A DNA stretch of 64,000 bases from Cellulomonas sp. C5510 (GTDB taxonomy: Bacteria; Actinomycetota; Actinomycetes; Actinomycetales; Cellulomonadaceae). Of the stretch, positions 53,887 through 62,336 are shown one piece after another. The notes under the pieces are model-generated. The model saw only the letters and a list, made by a program, of their open reading frames with translations. It was not told the origin of the DNA and searched no databases. The position numbers were made by a program, and so were the translations under genes. Positions within the stretch are counted from its first letter, which is position 1. The number at the start of each line of letters is the position of its first letter. The stretch spans positions 806,001-870,000 of the forward strand of contig NZ_CP081862.1 in the NCBI RefSeq assembly GCF_019797765.1, written 5' to 3'.

Positions 53887-55170
53887 TCAGGTCAGGGCGG
53901 CCTGGGCCTCGCGCAGGCGGTCGACCAGGCGGCCCTCCGGCAGCTCCACGTCGTCGTACGTCAGCGTGGCGTCCTTCGGCACGTCCCGGACCAGGCGACA
54001 CCCCTCCGCGACGCCCACCGGCAGCAGCTGCTCGGCGCGCGTGACGGACGCCTTCTCCGCCTGGCCGTAGTAGTGGTAGCCCCCCAGTGCGTCCAGCACG
54101 GTCCCCGCCGGCAGGTCCGTCTTGGCAGTCGTGACGACCTCGACGGACGGCGCCCCGAGCGGCCGGATGGTGGCGTCGCCCAGCAGGAACGCCCGCGCGA
54201 TGGTGGTCGGCACCTCGAAGTGGCACAGGTGGTACGGCTGGTAGAACGAGTACAGCGGCCCGGTGCCGAGCTTGTACAGCTCCAGGTAGTGCCGCTGCTT
54301 CGGGTCGTCGTGCGTCGCCAGGACGTAGACACCGGGCCCGGGGCGCGCCCCGACCACGTAGTCCACCGCCCCGCCGAGCGCCCGCAGCTCGTCGACGTCG
54401 TACCGGGTGGTCAGCTCGTCGACGTGCCCGTCGTGGTCCATGCCGAGCATCCCGCGGCGGTGCACCGACATCCCGGTCGCGTTCGCGACGAGCGCCTGCT
54501 CGACGGACACCTTGGTGCCGTCCGCGAAGGACGTGACCATGTGCGGGTCCTGGCCCCAGCGCTCGGCGAACGCCTTCTGGGTGGTGGGCGTGCGGTACTC
54601 GTCCTGCAGGCCCTTGATGTTCCCCGCCACGAGCGGCGTCAGGCCGAGCCCCGTGACGAACCGGTGCAGGTTCATCTGCACGCCCGGCTGGTCGCCGTCG
54701 CAGCCGGTGTAGACGACGCCGGCCTTGTCGGCGAGGCGCGCGAGCTCGGCGCCGACGGTCGCGTCGACCTCCGCGTTCATGAGCACCAGGTGCTTGCCGT
54801 GCTCGAAGCAGGCGAGCGCCACGTGCGCGCCGAACTCGACGGCGCCGGTGACGTCCACGACCACGTCGACCGCGTCGGACGCGATCGCGACCCGGTAGTC
54901 GGCGGTGACGACGGGCGTGCCGGACCGGGCGGCCCGGGCCAGCGCGGCGGGGGAGTCGACCTCGACGACGCCGGACAGGCCGGCCTCGGTGTACGCCCGC
55001 ACGCCCTGCTCGGGGTGCCGGGCGGCGATCGCGACGACGTCCATGCCGGGCACGGAGTTGACGATCTGGTTGACGAGCCCCCGGCCCATGAACCCCGAGC
55101 CGACGAGCGCCACCCGGATGGGGGCGCCGTCGGCCTGCCGGGCGCGCAGCAGGGAGTCGACGACGATCAC
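53887..55170 (-). CDS. NAD(P)-dependent oxidoreductase with SAF domain (homoserine-dehydrogenase-like)
   Basis: 427 residues from GTG 55170 (GTGA overlap upstream). A Rossmann domain (IRVALVGSGFMGRGLVNQI, VVDVTGAVEFGAHVALACFEHGKHLVLMNAEVD) and a homoserine-dehydrogenase-like catalytic region precede a C-terminal SAF domain (about 340-427, TDLPAGTVLDALGGYHYYG, LVRDVPKDATLTYDDVEL). Members occur in polysaccharide loci with sugar epimerases and may act on a sugar-derived acid or ketose; the exact reaction is not known. It closes the four-gene nucleotide-sugar cassette. Confidence 0.85.
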   Translation of the reverse strand: MIVVDSLLRARQADGAPIRVALVGSGFMGRGLVNQIVNSVPGMDVVAIAARHPEQGVRAYTEAGLSGVVEVDSPAALARAARSGTPVVTADYRVAIASDAVDVVVDVTGAVEFGAHVALACFEHGKHLVLMNAEVDATVGAELARLADKAGVVYTGCDGDQPGVQMNLHRFVTGLGLTPLVAGNIKGLQDEYRTPTTQKAFAERWGQDPHMVTSFADGTKVSVEQALVANATGMSVHRRGMLGMDHDGHVDELTTRYDVDELRALGGAVDYVVGARPGPGVYVLATHDDPKQRHYLELYKLGTGPLYSFYQPYHLCHFEVPTTIARAFLLGDATIRPLGAPSVEVVTTAKTDLPAGTVLDALGGYHYYGQAEKASVTRAEQLLPVGVAEGCRLVRDVPKDATLTYDDVELPEGRLVDRLREAQAALT

Positions 55171-55754
55171 GGCGCCACCTCGGCCGACGCCGACGCCGAC
55201 GCGCCCGCGGACGCAGGCGTTCCGCCCGACCCGACCAGCGGCCACGACGCGTCCTTGTCGGAGATCACCGTCACCGGCACGGGCCACTCGATGCCGAACG
55301 CGGCGTCGTCGTACCGGAACCCCTGCTCGCCCTCGGGCGCGTAGGGCCCGCTGACCTGGTAGACCACCTCGGCGTCGTCGGTGAGCGTCTGGTACCCGTG
55401 CGCGACGTAGGGCGGGATGAACAGCGCGCGCCGGTTGGCGGCGGACAGCTCGACCATGACGTGGGCCCCGTAGGTGGGCGAGTCGGGGCGGACGTCCACG
55501 GCCACGTCGACGATCGCCCCGGCGGTGCACCGCACGAGCTTGCCCTCCGCGTACGGCGGCACCTGCCGGTGCAGCCCGCGCAGCGTCCCGGCCCGGTGGT
55601 TGTACGACAGGTTGCACTGCGCGACCGTCGTGTCGAGCCCGTGCGCCTCGAACTCCGTGGTGTCGAACGTCCGGGCGAAGAACCCGCGGTCGTCGCCGCG
55701 CGGCTCGAGGTCGACGATCGTCACGCCGTCGACGGCGGTCGGGGTGTACTTCAC
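55167..55754 (-). CDS. dTDP-4-dehydrorhamnose 3,5-epimerase-family protein (RmlC-like)
   Basis: 195 residues from GTG 55754. Cupin-fold motifs: DDRGFFARTFDTTEFEAHGL, QCNLSYNHRAGTLRGLHRQ (catalytic His region), KLVRCTAGAIVDVAVDVRP and RRALFIPPYVAHGYQTL. It is shorter at the C-terminus in the catalytic part and ends in an Ala/Ser-rich tail. With an RfbF-like nucleotidyltransferase in the same operon, the substrate may be a CDP- rather than dTDP-linked 4-keto sugar (inference). Overlaps both neighbours by 4 nt. Confidence 0.88.
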   Translation of the reverse strand: MKYTPTAVDGVTIVDLEPRGDDRGFFARTFDTTEFEAHGLDTTVAQCNLSYNHRAGTLRGLHRQVPPYAEGKLVRCTAGAIVDVAVDVRPDSPTYGAHVMVELSAANRRALFIPPYVAHGYQTLTDDAEVVYQVSGPYAPEGEQGFRYDDAAFGIEWPVPVTVISDKDASWPLVGSGGTPASAGASASASAEVAP

Positions 55755-56779
55755 GGGTTCACCGTCCAGAAGAGCTGAGAGTCGACCTGTCCGGTCTTGA
55801 GCAGGTGCTCGATCTGCGCGAGGCGGGTGTGCCCGCGCCCGGTGAACGTCTCCGTGTCCAGGGAGATCTGCTCGAACACCCGGTGGAGCTGCGCGGCGCC
55901 GGCGGCGGCGTCCCAGTCGGTGTCGAAGCCGGGCAGCACCTCGCGGATCTTCGCGAAGGAGACCCGGTAGGACCGGTTGTCCGCGCTGGGCTCGCCGAAC
56001 GACACCTCGCAGCCGGGGAACTCGGCCCCGACGGTCTCGGCGATCTCGCGCACCGTGTAGTTGTTTGCGTCCGCGCCGACGTTCAGCACCTGGGCGTGCA
56101 CCGCCTCCCGGGGCGCGTCGAGCACCGCGCGGATGGCCTTGGCGATGTCGAGGCCGTGCACGAGGGGCCGCCAGGGCGTGCCGTCGGACGTCATCGCGAT
56201 GCGGTGCGTCGTCCACGCCAGGCCGGCGAGGTTGTTCAGCACGATGTCGAACCGCTGCCGCGGCGAGGCGCCGAACGCGGTGGCGTTGCGCAGGAACGTC
56301 GGGGAGAAGTCGTCGTCCGCGAGGGCGGTGACGTCCCGCTCGACGAGTGCCTTGCACCGGGCGTAGGCGGTCTGCGGGTCGACCGGGCTGGTCTCGTCGA
56401 CGGTCCCGTCGGCGACGCCGTACACGGAGCACGACGACATGTAGACGAACCGGGACACCCCGGCGCGCTTCGCGGCGGACGCCAGGGCGACGGAGCCGTG
56501 GTGGTTGATGTCGTACGTGACGTCGCCGATGCGGTCCCCGATGGGGTCGTTCGACAGCTCGGCCATGTGGACCACGGCGTCGTACCCGGCCAGGTCGTCG
56601 GGTGTGACGTGCCGGATGTCCTTGACGAGCGTGTGCGGCGTCTCGTGGACCCCGTTGTAGAGCCAGCCGTTCTTGTAGTAGCCGGTGTCGAGGCCGGTGA
56701 CCTCGTCCCCGCGGCCCAGCAGCGTCGGGGCGAGCAGGCTCCCGAGGTAGCCCTCGGTGCCGGTGACCAGGATGCGCAC
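55751..56779 (-). CDS. NAD-dependent sugar epimerase/dehydratase (extended SDR)
   Basis: The 342-residue extended short-chain dehydrogenase has the NAD motif ILVTGTEGYLGS (6-17), VVHMAELSNDP, catalytic Ser in MSSCSVYG and Tyr-x3-Lys in AYARCK (about 137-141), and a substrate domain with NATAFGASPRQRFDIVLNNLAG. It acts on a nucleotide sugar (4-epimerase, 4,6-dehydratase or reductase cannot be told apart). ATG 56779 lies 4 nt after the RfbF-like stop. Confidence 0.9.
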   Translation of the reverse strand: MRILVTGTEGYLGSLLAPTLLGRGDEVTGLDTGYYKNGWLYNGVHETPHTLVKDIRHVTPDDLAGYDAVVHMAELSNDPIGDRIGDVTYDINHHGSVALASAAKRAGVSRFVYMSSCSVYGVADGTVDETSPVDPQTAYARCKALVERDVTALADDDFSPTFLRNATAFGASPRQRFDIVLNNLAGLAWTTHRIAMTSDGTPWRPLVHGLDIAKAIRAVLDAPREAVHAQVLNVGADANNYTVREIAETVGAEFPGCEVSFGEPSADNRSYRVSFAKIREVLPGFDTDWDAAAGAAQLHRVFEQISLDTETFTGRGHTRLAQIEHLLKTGQVDSQLFWTVNP

Positions 56780-56783
56780 GTGC

Positions 56784-57608
56784 TCAGTCCTCCCAGATCT
56801 TCCACGGGGCCCGGCCGCTGTCCCACAGCCCGTTGAGCTCCGTCCAGTCGCGGAACGTGTCCATGCCCATCCAGAAGCCCTCGTGCTCGTACACGGAGAG
56901 CTGCCGGTCGCGGGCGAGCTGCTGCAGCGGCGCGCTCTCGAGCATCACGGTCGGGTCGTCGTCGAGGTACTTGTCGACGAACTCCCGCTCGAACAGGAAG
57001 AACCCGCCGTTGACCCAGCCGTCGGCGAGCGTCGGCTTCTCGTTGAACTCGACCACGGTGTCGCCGTCGACGCGCATCTCGCCGTACCGGCTGGACGGGT
57101 GGACGCCCGTGAGCGTGCCGAGCAGGCGGTGCTGCTCGTGGTGGCGGAGGGCCGCGGTGATGTCGACGTCCCCGATGCCGTCGCCGTACGTGAGGGCGAA
57201 CCGCGGCGCGTCGAGGTGGTCGGCGACGCGGCGGATGCGGGCGGCGGTCGCGGTGGTCAGGCCGGTCTCCACGAACGTGATCTCCCAGTCCTCCTTCGCG
57301 GCGGTGCCGTGGAAGACCGGCTCGGAGCCGGCGCCGTCCGCGCCGAGGTGCAGCGTGAAGTCCGACGTGAGGTGCCGGTAGTCGAGGAAGTACTGCTTGA
57401 TCAGGTCGCTCTTGTAGCCGAGCGCCAGCACGAAGCGGCGGAACCCGTGCTCGCCGTAGGTCTTCATGATGTGCCAGAGGATCGGGCGGCCGCCGATGTC
57501 GACCAGCGGCTTGGGGAGCTTCTCGCTGGCCTCGCGCAGCCGCGTCCCCATGCCGCCGCAGAGGATCACCACCGGGATGTCGGCCGGGTCGGGCTCGCCT
57601 GCGGTCAT
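56784..57608 (-). CDS. rfbF: Glucose-1-phosphate cytidylyltransferase-like nucleotidyltransferase
   Basis: The 274-residue enzyme matches RfbF: VVILCGGMGTRLREASEKLPKPLVDIGGRPILWHIMKTYGEHG, YKSDLIKQYFLDYRHLTSDFTL, LTYGDGIGDVDI, NEKPTLADGWVNGGFF and FWMGMDTFRDWTELN. RfbF makes CDP-glucose from CTP and glucose 1-phosphate. No CDP-glucose 4,6-dehydratase (RfbG) is obvious; the next gene's SDR may fill that step. First gene of the minus-strand operon 57608-53887. Confidence 0.9.
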   Translation of the reverse strand: MTAGEPDPADIPVVILCGGMGTRLREASEKLPKPLVDIGGRPILWHIMKTYGEHGFRRFVLALGYKSDLIKQYFLDYRHLTSDFTLHLGADGAGSEPVFHGTAAKEDWEITFVETGLTTATAARIRRVADHLDAPRFALTYGDGIGDVDITAALRHHEQHRLLGTLTGVHPSSRYGEMRVDGDTVVEFNEKPTLADGWVNGGFFLFEREFVDKYLDDDPTVMLESAPLQQLARDRQLSVYEHEGFWMGMDTFRDWTELNGLWDSGRAPWKIWED

Positions 57609-57668
57609 GGCTCCTCCAGGGCGGGGACGGGGGTGTGGTGGCCGTGGGGACTGCCGGCTCTGGTTCCG

Positions 57669-57722
57669 AGGCTAGTCGGGGCATTTCCACCCAGACAGGT
57701 ATGAACGGGTGAAACTCGGACA
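57669..57722 (-). promoter_or_regulatory. Exopolysaccharide-locus motif D and promoter of the rfbF operon
   Basis: GGGTGAAACTCGGACA is on the plus strand at 57707-57722. The minus strand has TAGCCT at 57669-57674, a probable -10 about 60 nt before the rfbF ATG. Confidence 0.5.
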
Positions 57723-57848
57723 TTTCGCCCGAACGGTCCCGTGCGGTGCCCGGCGGCGGGCCGGGGCCCGGGGCGGGCGCGCGGTCGCGGCCGGCGGAGA
57801 CAGCCCGCGCCACGTTCGGGTGAACGCGGGCCGCGCATGCTGTCATCA

Positions 57849-57900
57849 GGGTGAAATGCCGCAAAACGGACATCCAGGACACGCTGGGGCGGGCAGACTG
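57849..57900 (+). promoter_or_regulatory. Exopolysaccharide-locus motif E, upstream of the deacetylase
   Basis: GGGTGAAATGCCGC then AAAACGGACA (57849-57872) is followed after 21 nt by CAGACT, a weak -10. TCCAGGACACGC just after the motif matches part of the 29.7-kb palindrome arms. Confidence 0.5.
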
Positions 57901-57982
57901 GCCCGGCCAGCCCACCCGCCGAAGCAGCGAGCGCGCCGGCCGGGCGCCGACCCGGTCCCGGCCCGCGGCGCAGGAGGCCGTC

Positions 57983-58822
57983 ATGCCGACACCCCTCGTC
58001 CCCCGCGAGCAGTCCGCCCCGCGGCTGCACCCCGGCCGCGGACGGGTCGTCCTGCGCCGCGACATGGGCGAGTTCGGGGCCCCCGCGCCGCGCCCCCTGC
58101 CCCGGCGCGCCGTCGTCGAGCTCGCCCGGCCCGTCCTCCAGCCGCTCGCGGCGCTCGTCGGCGTCGAGACGCTCGACCGGGTGGTCGCGCTGACGTTCGA
58201 CGACGGCCCCGACCCGCACCACACGCCGCGCCTGCTCGACGTCCTGGCGGCGCGCGGCGCGCACGCGACGTTCTTCGTGCTGAGCGAGGCGGCGGAGCAG
58301 CACCCGGACCTCGTGCGGCGCATCGTCGCCGAGGGCCACGAGCTCGCCCTGCACAGCCGCGACCACCGGCGCCGGCTCGCGCAGGTGCCGTACGAGGAGT
58401 CCATGCGCGTGGTGGCGGAGTCGCGCGCCGTCGTGGAGCAGATCGCCGGGCAGCGGATCCACCTGTTCCGCCCGCCGTACGGGTCCCACACCGTGCGGCA
58501 GCGCCGCGGCTGGGCGCGCCAGGGCCTGCGCGTGGTGCTGTGGTCCTCGTCCGTCGAGGACTGGTACCACGGCGAGCAGGACGAGATGGAGCGCCGTGCG
58601 TACGCGTCGCTGCACCCCGGGGCGCTCGTGCTCATGCACGACACCCGCGCCGATCCGGAGACCGCCTCCGACCCGTCCGAGCTGCCCCGCCACGACCGCG
58701 CCGCGGTGCTCGACGCGCTGCTGCAGCGGATCGCCGCGGACGGCTACCGCACCCGCACCGCCGGTGAGCTGCTCGCCGAGTACCCGCCGGTGCGGGCGAT
58801 GATGCGCGACATGATGCGCTGA
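57983..58822 (+). CDS. Polysaccharide deacetylase (CE4, NodB homology domain)
   Basis: 279 residues from ATG 57983 (AGGAG 6 nt upstream; an in-frame upstream ATG at 57851 lies within motif E and is rejected). Motifs: VALTFDDGPDPHHTPRLLDVLA (catalytic Asp and metal Asp), ELALHSRDHRRRLA (H-x3-H metal site), RPPYGSHT and ALVLMHDTRADP. No signal peptide or membrane helix, so it probably acts on a cytoplasmic or exported substrate without classical secretion. It likely de-N-acetylates the glycan or wall. A single-gene transcript ending at a hairpin. Confidence 0.92.
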   Translation: MPTPLVPREQSAPRLHPGRGRVVLRRDMGEFGAPAPRPLPRRAVVELARPVLQPLAALVGVETLDRVVALTFDDGPDPHHTPRLLDVLAARGAHATFFVLSEAAEQHPDLVRRIVAEGHELALHSRDHRRRLAQVPYEESMRVVAESRAVVEQIAGQRIHLFRPPYGSHTVRQRRGWARQGLRVVLWSSSVEDWYHGEQDEMERRAYASLHPGALVLMHDTRADPETASDPSELPRHDRAAVLDALLQRIAADGYRTRTAGELLAEYPPVRAMMRDMMR

Positions 58823-58842
58823 CCGGCGCGTCCACCGACCGG

Positions 58843-58875
58843 CGCCGGGTCCCTCCCTCCATCAGGGGCCCGGCG
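58843..58875. terminator. Bidirectional hairpin between convergent deacetylase and glycosyltransferase genes
   Basis: CGCCGGGTCCC (58843-58853) pairs with GGGGCCCGGCG (58865-58875), 11 bp with one G-T pair, 11-nt loop. It separates the stops at 58822 and 58910. Confidence 0.6.
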
Positions 58876-58909
58876 TCTGCGCATGCGGGCGGGCCGCGTC
58901 GCGACGGGA

Positions 58910-60028
58910 TCAGGCGGCCAGCGTCGTCCCGCCCGACGCGCTGAGCGCGACCCGCAGGATCGCGGCGGCCACCGCGCTCTGGTCGAACGCCTGCTGCGCC
59001 GCGTGCGCGCGACCGGCGGCGGCGACCCGGGCGTACCGGGCGGGGTCCGCGAGCAGCTCCTCGACCGCGCCGGCCCACGTCTGCGGCGCCGCGTCCGGCT
59101 CCACGAGCACGCCACCGGGGCCGACCGCCTCGGGCAGCCCGCCGGCGCGCGTCGCGACCACGGGGATGCCGTTGGCCGCGGCCTCGAGCGCCACGCGCCC
59201 GAACGTCTCGACCACGCGGGACGGCGCGAGCAGGACGGCGGTGCGCCGGTAGACCTCCGCCATGCGGTCGGTCACCGGGGCGAGCCGCACGTTCGGCAGT
59301 GCGCGCAGCCGCCCGAGCAGGACGTCGCGCTCGTCCGGGTCCAGCGCCCACGCCTCCTGCAGCAGGAACTGCCGGTGCGGCAGCAGGGCGGCGACCGCGA
59401 GCGTGGTGTCGATGCCCTTGACGTCGCGGGGGTTGACCATCGTGACGTGCACCGGGTCGTGCCCGGTCGCGCGGCAGTCGCCCAGGTCCACCGGCGGGTA
59501 GACCACGGGGGTGTCGAGGCCGAGCGCGTCCCGGACCTGGCCGGCGACGTAGCGGGAGTTGCTCACCACGCGGACGCGCGGGTCGCGCAGCACGGCGGCG
59601 AACACCGGGTCCGTGGCGCTGCGCCGCGCGAGCTCGTCGACCTCCTGCATCGCGACGATGCGGATCAGCAGCGGGATCCCGCGGCGGTGCACCGGCTCGA
59701 CGAGGTCGAACGTGGCCACGTCCTGCAGCGCGACCACGTCCCAGTCGCCGTCGTCCAGCCGCTGCTCCACCCCGGCGCGCAGCGCCCACGGCCCGTACCG
59801 CGTGGTCCGGTAGCCCTGGGCGTCGTCCGCCCAGGCGGCCGGGTGGCGCGGCCGCAGCCGCTGCAGGGCGCGGCGGGGGAGGAGCCGCCGGCCGCCGTAC
59901 TTCGTCGCGACGACCTCCGGGGCGTGGCCCGCGCGCACGAGCTCCCGCGCCAGGTGGTGCAGGTCGAGGATGCCCCCGGCGGTCACCTCCGGCAGCACCG
60001 GGTGCTGCACGATCAGGGCGATGCGCAT
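58910..60028 (-). CDS. Glycosyltransferase family 4 protein
   Basis: 372 residues from ATG 60028, chosen because AAGGAG lies 8 nt upstream; an in-frame ATG at 60082 overlapping the upstream stop would add 18 residues. Motifs: IALIVQHPVLPEVTAGGILDLHHLAREL, VVSNSRYVAGQVRDALGL, VTMVNPRDVKGIDTTLAVAALL and SRVVETFGRVALEAAANGIPVVATRAGG (E-x7-E). Co-transcribed downstream of the flavoprotein gene. Confidence 0.9.
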   Translation of the reverse strand: MRIALIVQHPVLPEVTAGGILDLHHLARELVRAGHAPEVVATKYGGRRLLPRRALQRLRPRHPAAWADDAQGYRTTRYGPWALRAGVEQRLDDGDWDVVALQDVATFDLVEPVHRRGIPLLIRIVAMQEVDELARRSATDPVFAAVLRDPRVRVVSNSRYVAGQVRDALGLDTPVVYPPVDLGDCRATGHDPVHVTMVNPRDVKGIDTTLAVAALLPHRQFLLQEAWALDPDERDVLLGRLRALPNVRLAPVTDRMAEVYRRTAVLLAPSRVVETFGRVALEAAANGIPVVATRAGGLPEAVGPGGVLVEPDAAPQTWAGAVEELLADPARYARVAAAGRAHAAQQAFDQSAVAAAILRVALSASGGTTLAA

Positions 60029-60078
60029 CGTGGTCTCCTTCGACCAGGGACTCGCCGCCGGGGTCGCCGCGTGCGGGC

Positions 60079-61299
60079 TCATGCGGCGTGCTCCAGGGGG
60101 ACGGTGGCGTCGAGCCGCTCGACGATGTGGCGCGCGATCTCCAGCGACGCCGTGGCCGCCGGGGACGGCGCGTTCAGCACGTGGACCTGGCGCGCGGTCG
60201 TCTGGACGAGGAAGTCGTCGACCAGTCCGCCGTCGCGGCGCAGTGCCTGCGCGCGCACGCCGGACGGCGCGGGCACGAGGTCGCCGGCGGTGATCCCGGG
60301 CACCAGCCGGGCGAGGCTCCGGGCGAACGCGTGCGTCGACAGCGAGCGGCCCACCTCGGCCGCACCCGGCACGAGGTTGCGGGCGGCCAGCCGCCACAGA
60401 CCGGGCCAGCCGAGCGCGTCGGCCATGTCGCCGGGCGACACGTCGCGCCACGTGTAGCCCTCGCGGGCGAGCGCGAGCACGGCGTTGGGCCCGGCGTGGA
60501 CGTGCCCCTCGATGCCGCGCGTGAGGTGCACGCCGAGGAACGGGAACCGGGGGTCCGGCACGGGGTAGATGAGCCCGCGCACCTGCTCGCCGGCCTCGGG
60601 GGTGAGCTCGAAGTACTCCCCGCGGAACGGCACGATCCGCGCCTCCGGCTGCAGCCCGCACGCGCGGGCGACCCGGTCGGCGTGCAGCCCGGCGCACACG
60701 ACGAGCGCGTCGACCTCGCGGTCCGCCTTGTCGGTCCGCACCTCGACGCGGCCGCGCGTGCCGGGCCGGTCGGGAACGGTCCGCGCGGCGAGCACGTCCT
60801 CGCCCAGCACGACCTCGCCGCCGGCGGCCTCGACGTCCGCGGCGAGCGCACGGCACACGCCGGGGTAGTCGACGATGCCGGTCGACTCGACGCGCAGCGC
60901 GCCGACCGCGCGGACGTGCGGCTCGTGCTCGCGGGCCTCGGACGGGCTGAGCCGCCGGGCGGGCACCCCGTTGGCGACAGCGCGGTCCGCGAGCTTCTCC
61001 AGGCCCGGCAGCTCGCGCTCGGAGGTGGCCACGACCAGCTTGCCGCAGATCTCGACCGGCACGCCGCGCTCGCGGGCGTACGCGGTGAGCGACCGGGCGC
61101 CGGCGGCGGCCATCGTCGCCTTGAGGCTGCCGGGCGCGTAGTACAGGCCGGAGTGCACGACACCGGAGTTGCGGCCGGTCTGGTGCAGGGCCAGCCCGTC
61201 CTCCTTCTCCAGGACGGTGACCTGGTCGCCGCGCGCGGCCAGGCGGGCGGCCACCGCCAGCCCGACGATCCCGCTGCCGACGACGAGGACGTGGCTCAT
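60079..61299 (-). CDS. lhgO: L-2-hydroxyglutarate oxidase-like FAD oxidoreductase
   Basis: The 406-residue flavoprotein has the FAD motif HVLVVGSGIVGLAVAARLAARG, TGRNSGVVHSGLYYAPGSLKA (family signature with His), VVCAGLHADRVARACG, PFRGEYFEL and HVLNAPSPAATASLEIA. LhgO oxidises L-2-hydroxyglutarate to 2-oxoglutarate. AAGGAG precedes ATG 61299. Its position with glycosyltransferases is unusual for a metabolite-repair enzyme; it might instead oxidise a 2-hydroxy-acid component of the glycan (inference). Confidence 0.88.
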   Translation of the reverse strand: MSHVLVVGSGIVGLAVAARLAARGDQVTVLEKEDGLALHQTGRNSGVVHSGLYYAPGSLKATMAAAGARSLTAYARERGVPVEICGKLVVATSERELPGLEKLADRAVANGVPARRLSPSEAREHEPHVRAVGALRVESTGIVDYPGVCRALAADVEAAGGEVVLGEDVLAARTVPDRPGTRGRVEVRTDKADREVDALVVCAGLHADRVARACGLQPEARIVPFRGEYFELTPEAGEQVRGLIYPVPDPRFPFLGVHLTRGIEGHVHAGPNAVLALAREGYTWRDVSPGDMADALGWPGLWRLAARNLVPGAAEVGRSLSTHAFARSLARLVPGITAGDLVPAPSGVRAQALRRDGGLVDDFLVQTTARQVHVLNAPSPAATASLEIARHIVERLDATVPLEHAA

Positions 61300-61378
61300 G
61301 CCGTGCTCCTTCCGGGTGGCCCGGTCGGGCCGCAGGCCGCCGCGGCGGCGCGGTGGGCGGACCCCCGTCCGCACCGCG

Positions 61379-61429
61379 AGGCTAGCCGTCCGTGATGCCC
61401 GCTATGTCCGCTTTCGCCGGAATTCACCC
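61379..61429 (-). promoter_or_regulatory. Exopolysaccharide-locus motif F and promoter of the lhgO-GT operon
   Basis: The minus strand reads GGGTGAATTCCGGCG then AAAGCGGACA (61405-61429), then 20 nt, then TAGCCT (61379-61384) as a probable -10. It lies in the divergent region before the plus-strand glycosyltransferase operon, whose own box is TACGCT at 61463-61468. Confidence 0.55.
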
Positions 61430-61475
61430 TGGAGGCGGTGCCGCCTCCGGGGGACCCCCACCTACGCTCGACGCC

Positions 61476-62336
61476 ATGACCTCCCCGGGCACCGTGAGCG
61501 CCGTCGTGTACTCCCGAGACGAGGCCGACCTGCTGCGCGACTGCCTGCCGCGGCTGGCCGGGTTCGACGAGGTGCTCGTCTGCGACATGGGCTCGCGCGA
61601 CGACACCACCGCCGTCGCCGCCGAGCACGGTGCGCGCGTGGTGCCGGTCCCGGACGCGCCCGTCGTGGAGCAGGTGCGCCAGCTCGGGCTCGATGCGGCG
61701 AGCAGCGACTGGGTGCTGTTCGTGGACGCCGACGAGCACCTCCCGGCAGGGTTCCGCGAGGCGCTGCAGCCCGTGCTCGACGGTCCCGACGACGTCGCCG
61801 GCGTGCGGCTGCGGTACGACAACGTGGCGTTCGGCCGGCTGCTGGAGCACTCGCTGCGCGGCAGCGCCAAGTTCGCCCTCCTGCGGCGCGGGCGCGCGCA
61901 CTACGCCGAGCCGGCGCTCGCGCACGTCCCCCCGGTGCTGGACGGCCGCGGGGTCGACGCCCCGGACGCCGTCCCGGCCATCGCCCACCTGAACTTCCGC
62001 TCCATCGGCCAGACGACCGAGAAGATCCTCCGGTACGCCGCGAACAACCCCGGACGGTTCACCCGGTTGGACGATCCTGTCGCCCTGCTGCGGGAGCTGC
62101 TGCGGTCGACCGTCTACTCCGGTGTCTGGCGCGACGGCCGCGCGGGTTTCGCGGTCGCCGCTCTGCACACGTTCGGGCACCTGTACGGCTCGCTGCTCGA
62201 GGACGAGCGCACGGGGCGCCTGACGCAGGACGTGCCGCGCCGCCGCACCCGGCTGCTCGGCCTGGCGGAGGGGCTGCAGCGCACCGCGGTCGGGGTGCGG
62301 GACGGGGTCCGCGGCGGCCGGCGGGGGACACGGTGA
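61476..62336 (+). CDS. Glycosyltransferase family 2 protein
   Basis: 286 residues from ATG 61476. TACGCT lies 7 nt before the ATG, so the message is probably leaderless. GT-A motifs: VSAVVYSRDEADLLRDCLPRL, VLVCDMGSRDDTTAVAAEHG and WVLFVDADEHLPAGF (DAD as metal site), with AIAHLNFRSIGQTTEKILRYA typical of LPS core glucosyltransferases (WaaE-like). First gene of a three-gene plus-strand operon. Confidence 0.92.
   Translation: MTSPGTVSAVVYSRDEADLLRDCLPRLAGFDEVLVCDMGSRDDTTAVAAEHGARVVPVPDAPVVEQVRQLGLDAASSDWVLFVDADEHLPAGFREALQPVLDGPDDVAGVRLRYDNVAFGRLLEHSLRGSAKFALLRRGRAHYAEPALAHVPPVLDGRGVDAPDAVPAIAHLNFRSIGQTTEKILRYAANNPGRFTRLDDPVALLRELLRSTVYSGVWRDGRAGFAVAALHTFGHLYGSLLEDERTGRLTQDVPRRRTRLLGLAEGLQRTAVGVRDGVRGGRRGTR

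Noticed and set aside
57851..57982. In-frame extension of the deacetylase to an ATG at 57851.
   Set aside because: It begins inside motif E, has no ribosome-binding site and adds a low-complexity segment; the ATG at 57983 has AGGAG at proper spacing.
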